In this document: positions 42,851-45,956 of the stretch, piece after piece
Position numbering within the stretch: the first letter of the stretch is position 1
Layout of the letters: every line of letters starts with the position of its first letter
Assembly: GCA_036399815.1 (NCBI GenBank)
Contig: DASWMK010000094.1
Span: 1 to 45,956 of the forward strand
DNA from: Acidimicrobiales bacterium
GTDB taxonomy: Bacteria > Actinomycetota > Acidimicrobiia > Acidimicrobiales > DASWMK01
Reading direction: 5' to 3'
DNA: 45,956 nt
The notes under the pieces: model-generated
What the model was told of the DNA's origin: nothing
The model's database searches: none
Seen by the model: the letters and a program-made list of their open reading frames with translations, nothing else
Position numbers and translations under genes: made by a program

Positions 42851-44383
42851 TCACCCCGCCCTCAGCAGGCGGTCGGCGCGGCGGCGGGCGGCGGGCGCGT
42901 CGAAGGCGGCGAACACCGTCGCGAACTCGGCCCTCGCCCGCTCGGACCGCCGGCGCAGGTCCTGGACGAGCATCCCGATGGCCATCACCGTGCCGGCGCC
43001 CACGCCGAGGCGCATGAGGTCGTCGCCGGCGCCGCGCAGCCACTCCTCCTGCACCTGGAAGTCCTGGAACCGGCCGAGGTTGTCCTGGAGGACCTTCAGG
43101 TCGGCGACGGCCGGCCCGGGGTCGCCGGGCAGCGCCGGCCCCAGCAGCTCGAGCAGGTAGCGCAGCTCCTTGCCCCGCTTGCGCAGGTCGTGGAGGCTCT
43201 CGGCGGGCGACGAGTCGTCGATGGCCCGGCCCAGGCGGCGCACCCGGCGGTCGGCCCGGCGCACCCGGTCGACGGCGAGCGCGCCGATCGGCGCCCCCGC
43301 CTCGGGGCCGAGGGGCCCGGCGGCGGCCGGGTCGGCCAGCACGCCCCGCCACCACCCGGTGAGCTCCCGCCAGCGCCGGGACCGCAGCACGCGGGTGAGG
43401 TCCCGGCGGGCGGCCTCGCGGCGGTCGCGGAGGTGGGCGACCAGCGGCGCGAGGTCGGCGGCCGCGTCCTCCGGGAGGCGGGCCGCGGCGGCGGCCAGGT
43501 CGACGAGGTGGACGTCGAGGTCCCGCACCGGGCCGGTCACCTGCTGGGCCCACCGGAACCCGTCGGCGGCGGTGGCGAGGACCGCGTCGGGGAGCACGCC
43601 GCGGAAGGCCCGCACGGCGGTGCGGGTGCGGCGGACGGCGACCCGGAGGTCGTGGAGGAACTCCGGGTCGACGTCGCCCCTGGTGCCCTCCTCGTTGGCC
43701 TCGACCACGTCGAGGAGGGCGGTGAGGACGGCCGTGGCGCCGGCGACGGCCGGGGTGGCCGGGTCGAGCGGCACCCGCACCTTCGAGGAGTAGTCGCCCG
43801 GTCGCCGGCCGGCGGCGGCCAGCGCGGCGCGGAGGACGTCGTCGGCGGACGGCTGCAGCCCGAGGTCGTCGACGAGGGCGCGGGCCACCCGCTCGAGCGG
43901 GCGGTCGTAGCCCCGGACGGGCAGCAGGCGGACGCGGTGGCCGATCGGCTCCCGCCCGGCGACGTCGCGGTCGACGGCGATCCTGGCGACCGTCTTCTCG
44001 TCGTCGTCGAGCACCCGGAGGACGGTCGTCGTCGTGCGCACCTTGGCCACGGGGAGCAGGGCCCGGACGTCGAGCACCGGGCCGAGCGCGTCCCGGACGG
44101 GGCCGTCGGGGAGGTCGCCGGCCAGCCGCAGGCCGGGCGGGGCCGGCGCCGTCGCCCGCTCGTCGCCCTCGGCCGTGCGCCACACGAGCCGGGCGCCGGT
44201 GCCGTCCTCCTCGACCTCCAGCACGCCGCCGGCCCCGTGCACGCGCCAGTCGAAGGTGTCGTAGAACGTGCGGCGCCGGCTGACAGGCCGCTCGGCGACG
44301 ACCGGCAGCGCCTGTCGCAGCGCGGCGACGAGGTCCTCGGTGGAGGTCCCGTCGGGCACGGCGAAGCGGCGCGGTGGAGCCAT
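42851..44383 (-). CDS. CYTH-CHAD domain protein (polyphosphate-associated)
   Basis: 510 residues, ATG 44383. The N-terminal CYTH-like barrel (about 1-210) has YDTFDWRVHGAGGVLEV and AKVRTTTTVLRVLDD, but the first strand lacks the ExExK signature of active triphosphatases, so catalysis is doubtful. The C-terminal CHAD domain (about 215-505) has the conserved histidine/arginine helices FLHDLRVAVRRTRTAVRAF and LHDLRKRGKELRYLLELL. CHAD domains bind polyphosphate and localise to polyphosphate granules. First gene of the operon with ParA-like and SixA products (4 nt gap and 1 nt overlap). Confidence 0.85.
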   Translation of the reverse strand: MAPPRRFAVPDGTSTEDLVAALRQALPVVAERPVSRRRTFYDTFDWRVHGAGGVLEVEEDGTGARLVWRTAEGDERATAPAPPGLRLAGDLPDGPVRDALGPVLDVRALLPVAKVRTTTTVLRVLDDDEKTVARIAVDRDVAGREPIGHRVRLLPVRGYDRPLERVARALVDDLGLQPSADDVLRAALAAAGRRPGDYSSKVRVPLDPATPAVAGATAVLTALLDVVEANEEGTRGDVDPEFLHDLRVAVRRTRTAVRAFRGVLPDAVLATAADGFRWAQQVTGPVRDLDVHLVDLAAAAARLPEDAAADLAPLVAHLRDRREAARRDLTRVLRSRRWRELTGWWRGVLADPAAAGPLGPEAGAPIGALAVDRVRRADRRVRRLGRAIDDSSPAESLHDLRKRGKELRYLLELLGPALPGDPGPAVADLKVLQDNLGRFQDFQVQEEWLRGAGDDLMRLGVGAGTVMAIGMLVQDLRRRSERARAEFATVFAAFDAPAARRRADRLLRAG

Positions 44384-44615
44384 AGGCCAACCGGCGACCC
44401 TAGCCGGATGCGGTCACCGCCGATGCTGCCGCCGCCGCGGGGTGCGAGGCGCGGGCAGGGGTGGTGTGGTGTGTCGGCCGGCGCGCCGTGGCCGGTCGCC
44501 GTCTCGGCGCCGGCGCGTGTCGCCGTCGGCGGTGCGCACGTGCCGGCCGTTGCCAACGCGCCGAGCGACCCTTCGGCGCCTCGCCGGCCCATCGGAGGCG
44601 CGCCAGCCCTGGCCG

Positions 44616-45218
44616 TCAGGCGAGGCGGGTGGCGAGGGCGAGGTAGCGGTCGTCGCCGTCGTCGACCGGGCCGGGGTCCCAGCCGGTCGACCGCAGGAGC
44701 CCGGGGAGGCGGGACGGGTCGCGGGGGTCCTCCGTCGACGGCTCGCCGCCGTGGCGGGCGGCCAGCGCCCGGCGCCCGATCGGGTGGAACAGGGCCAGCC
44801 GGCCGCCCGGCCGGGTGACGCGGCCCAGCTCGGCGAGGCCGGCGACCGGGTCGGGCAGGTGGGGTAGGTAGCCGGCGGCGAGGACGGCGTCGACGGACGC
44901 GGCCGGCAGCGGAAGGCGGAGGCCGTCGGCGAGGACGAGCCCGCCGCCGCCCGGCCCGCCCCGTCCCCGCCGGGCGGCCTCGGCCAGCATCTCGGGGGTG
45001 GCGTCGACGGCGACCACCGTGCCGTCCGGGCCGACGGCGGCCCGCAGCGCCGGCACGGCGCGACCCGTGCCGCAGCCGGCGTCGAGCACGGTCGCGCCCC
45101 GGGGCGGGGCGAGGTCGGCGACGGCCCGCTCGTAGGCCGGCTCGTCGCCGGGGAAGCGCTCGTCCCACCCGGCGGCGCGGGGGCCGAAGAACGCCCGGGT
45201 CTCGTCGACGTGGTCGAT
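44616..45218 (-). CDS. Class I SAM-dependent methyltransferase, start unclear
   Basis: About 200 residues if begun near 45218. VLDAGCGTGRAVPAL is motif I; VVAVDATPEML (motif after beta-2), LPLPAASVDAVLAAGYLPHL (motif II, III) and LGRVTRPGGRLAL complete the fold. The normal N-terminal helix region, AIDHVDETRAFFGPRAAGWD, is encoded in frame upstream of GTG 45089, yet no ATG, GTG or TTG lies in frame before it. Starting at GTG 45089 would remove everything before motif I. A rare start (ATC 45218) or a frame change near ATG 45230 is possible. Divergent from the next gene. Confidence 0.7.
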   Translation of the reverse strand: MDHVDETRAFFGPRAAGWDERFPGDEPAYERAVADLAPPRGATVLDAGCGTGRAVPALRAAVGPDGTVVAVDATPEMLAEAARRGRGGPGGGGLVLADGLRLPLPAASVDAVLAAGYLPHLPDPVAGLAELGRVTRPGGRLALFHPIGRRALAARHGGEPSTEDPRDPSRLPGLLRSTGWDPGPVDDGDDRYLALATRLA

Positions 45219-45264
45219 GGCGCGAGCATGCCCGGCCGGCGCGGCGCCGTGGGACGATGCCGGC

Positions 45265-45825
45265 GTGGCCGCCGCCGTGCACGTGTGGGTCGGCGAGGAC
45301 GGGCCGAGGAGCGAGGCGGCGACGGTCGACGTCGACCGGGGGTCGGGCGTGCTGCGGGCGGCGGTGACGGTCGCCTGGTTCGGCCCGGAACCGTGGCGGC
45401 TCGACTACGAGGTTTCCACCCACGCCGGGTACGCCACGGCCGGGGTCTCGTTGGTGGTGACCCGCCCGGGCGCGCTGCGCCGGTTGGCGCTGGTCGGCGA
45501 CGGCGCCGGCGCCTGGGAGGTCGACGGCCGCCCGGCGCCGGCGCTCGACGGCGCGCTCGACGTCGACGTCGGCCTGTCGGTCGTCGCCAACGCCCTGCCC
45601 GTGCTGCGGTGCGGGCTGCTCGCCCCCGAGGCACAGGTGGTCGACCTCGGCGTCGCCCGCGTGGCCGTGCCCGACCTGACCGTCGAGCGCGACGAGCAGC
45701 GGTACGAGCCGCTCGGCGGTGGGCGGGTCCGATTCCGTTCCGGCGGGTTCTCGGCCGAGCTGACCGTCGACGCCGACGGCCTCGTCCGCCGTTACCCGGA
45801 CCTGGCGGTTCGCGTCGGCCGGTAG
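45265..45825 (+). CDS. Glycolipid-binding-fold protein (DUF1089/PF06475 type)
   Basis: 186 residues from GTG 45265, which stands 6 nt after GACGAT, a weak leaderless box. Characteristic phrases: WRLDYEVSTHAGYAT, GAWEVDGRPAPALDGALDVD, LSVVANALPVLRCGL (family TPFTNTLPIRRL), DEQRYEPLGGGRVRF and TVDADGLVRRYPDLAVR. The family has a fold related to LolA/LppX lipoprotein carriers; experiments on members suggest glycolipid or lipid binding, but there is no signal peptide here, so it should be cytoplasmic. The promoter region overlaps the 5' end of the divergent methyltransferase. Confidence 0.75.
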   Translation: MAAAVHVWVGEDGPRSEAATVDVDRGSGVLRAAVTVAWFGPEPWRLDYEVSTHAGYATAGVSLVVTRPGALRRLALVGDGAGAWEVDGRPAPALDGALDVDVGLSVVANALPVLRCGLLAPEAQVVDLGVARVAVPDLTVERDEQRYEPLGGGRVRFRSGGFSAELTVDADGLVRRYPDLAVRVGR

Positions 45826-45892
45826 CCGGCTTCGTCGCCGGGCCGTGCGCGCTGCCCACCCGGACGACCGCCGGCCGGCAGCGAGCTCATCG

Positions 45893-45956
45893 GTGACCCG
45901 GCCCGCCCCGGGCAGTCGGACGATCGTGCGCCGCCTGGCCGCGGGGCGGGCGGTGG
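45893..45956 (+). CDS. Possible start of a further gene (3' truncated by window)
   Basis: A GTG at 45893 opens a frame to the window end (VTRPAPGSRTIVRRLAAGRA). Only 21 codons are seen; no strong ribosome site. Too short to name. Confidence 0.25.
   Translation, partial: MTRPAPGSRTIVRRLAAGRAV

Noticed and set aside
1-45956. CRISPR arrays, rRNA genes and complete insertion sequences
   Set aside because: Read for regular repeats, rRNA motifs and transposase motifs; none seen.

Overview
High-GC actinobacterial chromosome segment. The evidence is the strong G/C third-position bias, many GTG and TTG starts, several apparently leaderless genes with a TANNNT box about 7 nt before the start, and actinobacterial families such as a Drr-like ABC pair, a DipZ-like thioredoxin and a CYTH-CHAD protein. 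An Acidimicrobiia-like host is only a guess from the gene mix.

Layout. 1-8.3 kb: secreted and metabolic core genes: a delta-60-repeat protein tail, a CSLREA beta-helix protein, a CocE/NonD hydrolase overlapping pyruvate kinase, then on the minus strand a TolB-type propeller protein and a membrane-anchored polysaccharide deacetylase. 8.36-19.5 kb: a lower-GC genomic island bounded by two copies of the 5' half of tRNA-Arg(CCU). The left copy is a 38-nt fragment and the right copy is an intact tRNA gene. The island carries a complete Wadjet-type jetABCD operon and a two-gene Kiwa-like pair (kwaA, kwaB), each followed by a hairpin, plus gene relics and the 3' end of a tyrosine integrase. 19.5-21.1 kb: gene-poor junk with the decayed 5' part of a tyrosine integrase just downstream of the tRNA. 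21.1-30.7 kb: Drr-type ABC exporter, double GNAT protein, a three-gene membrane cassette ending in an ABC exporter with an N-terminal HMA-like domain, then a P450 divergent from an M29-like metallopeptidase gene that is followed by a 46-residue peptide gene. The peptide gene has the best Shine-Dalgarno in the window and a large hairpin behind it. This is a candidate RiPP-like locus. A TlpA-like and a YacP-like gene follow. 30.7-35.1 kb: an aapJQMP-type polar amino acid importer (minus strand). 35.2-38.9 kb: a flavin/PPOX-fold protein and two tandem secreted M14 carboxypeptidases with IPT/TIG tails. 39.0-41.6 kb: split DipZ (thioredoxin plus CcdA) and a HAD phosphatase. 41.6-44.4 kb: a tightly coupled CYTH-CHAD, ParA-like, SixA operon. 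44.6 kb to the end: a methyltransferase with no normal start codon, a glycolipid-binding-fold protein and the start of one more gene.

The island genes act together as anti-plasmid/anti-phage defence. Outside it, the most original material is the P450/M29/peptide locus, the HMA-ABC cassette and the CHAD-ParA-SixA operon. All functions are inferred from motifs read by eye; no database search was run.
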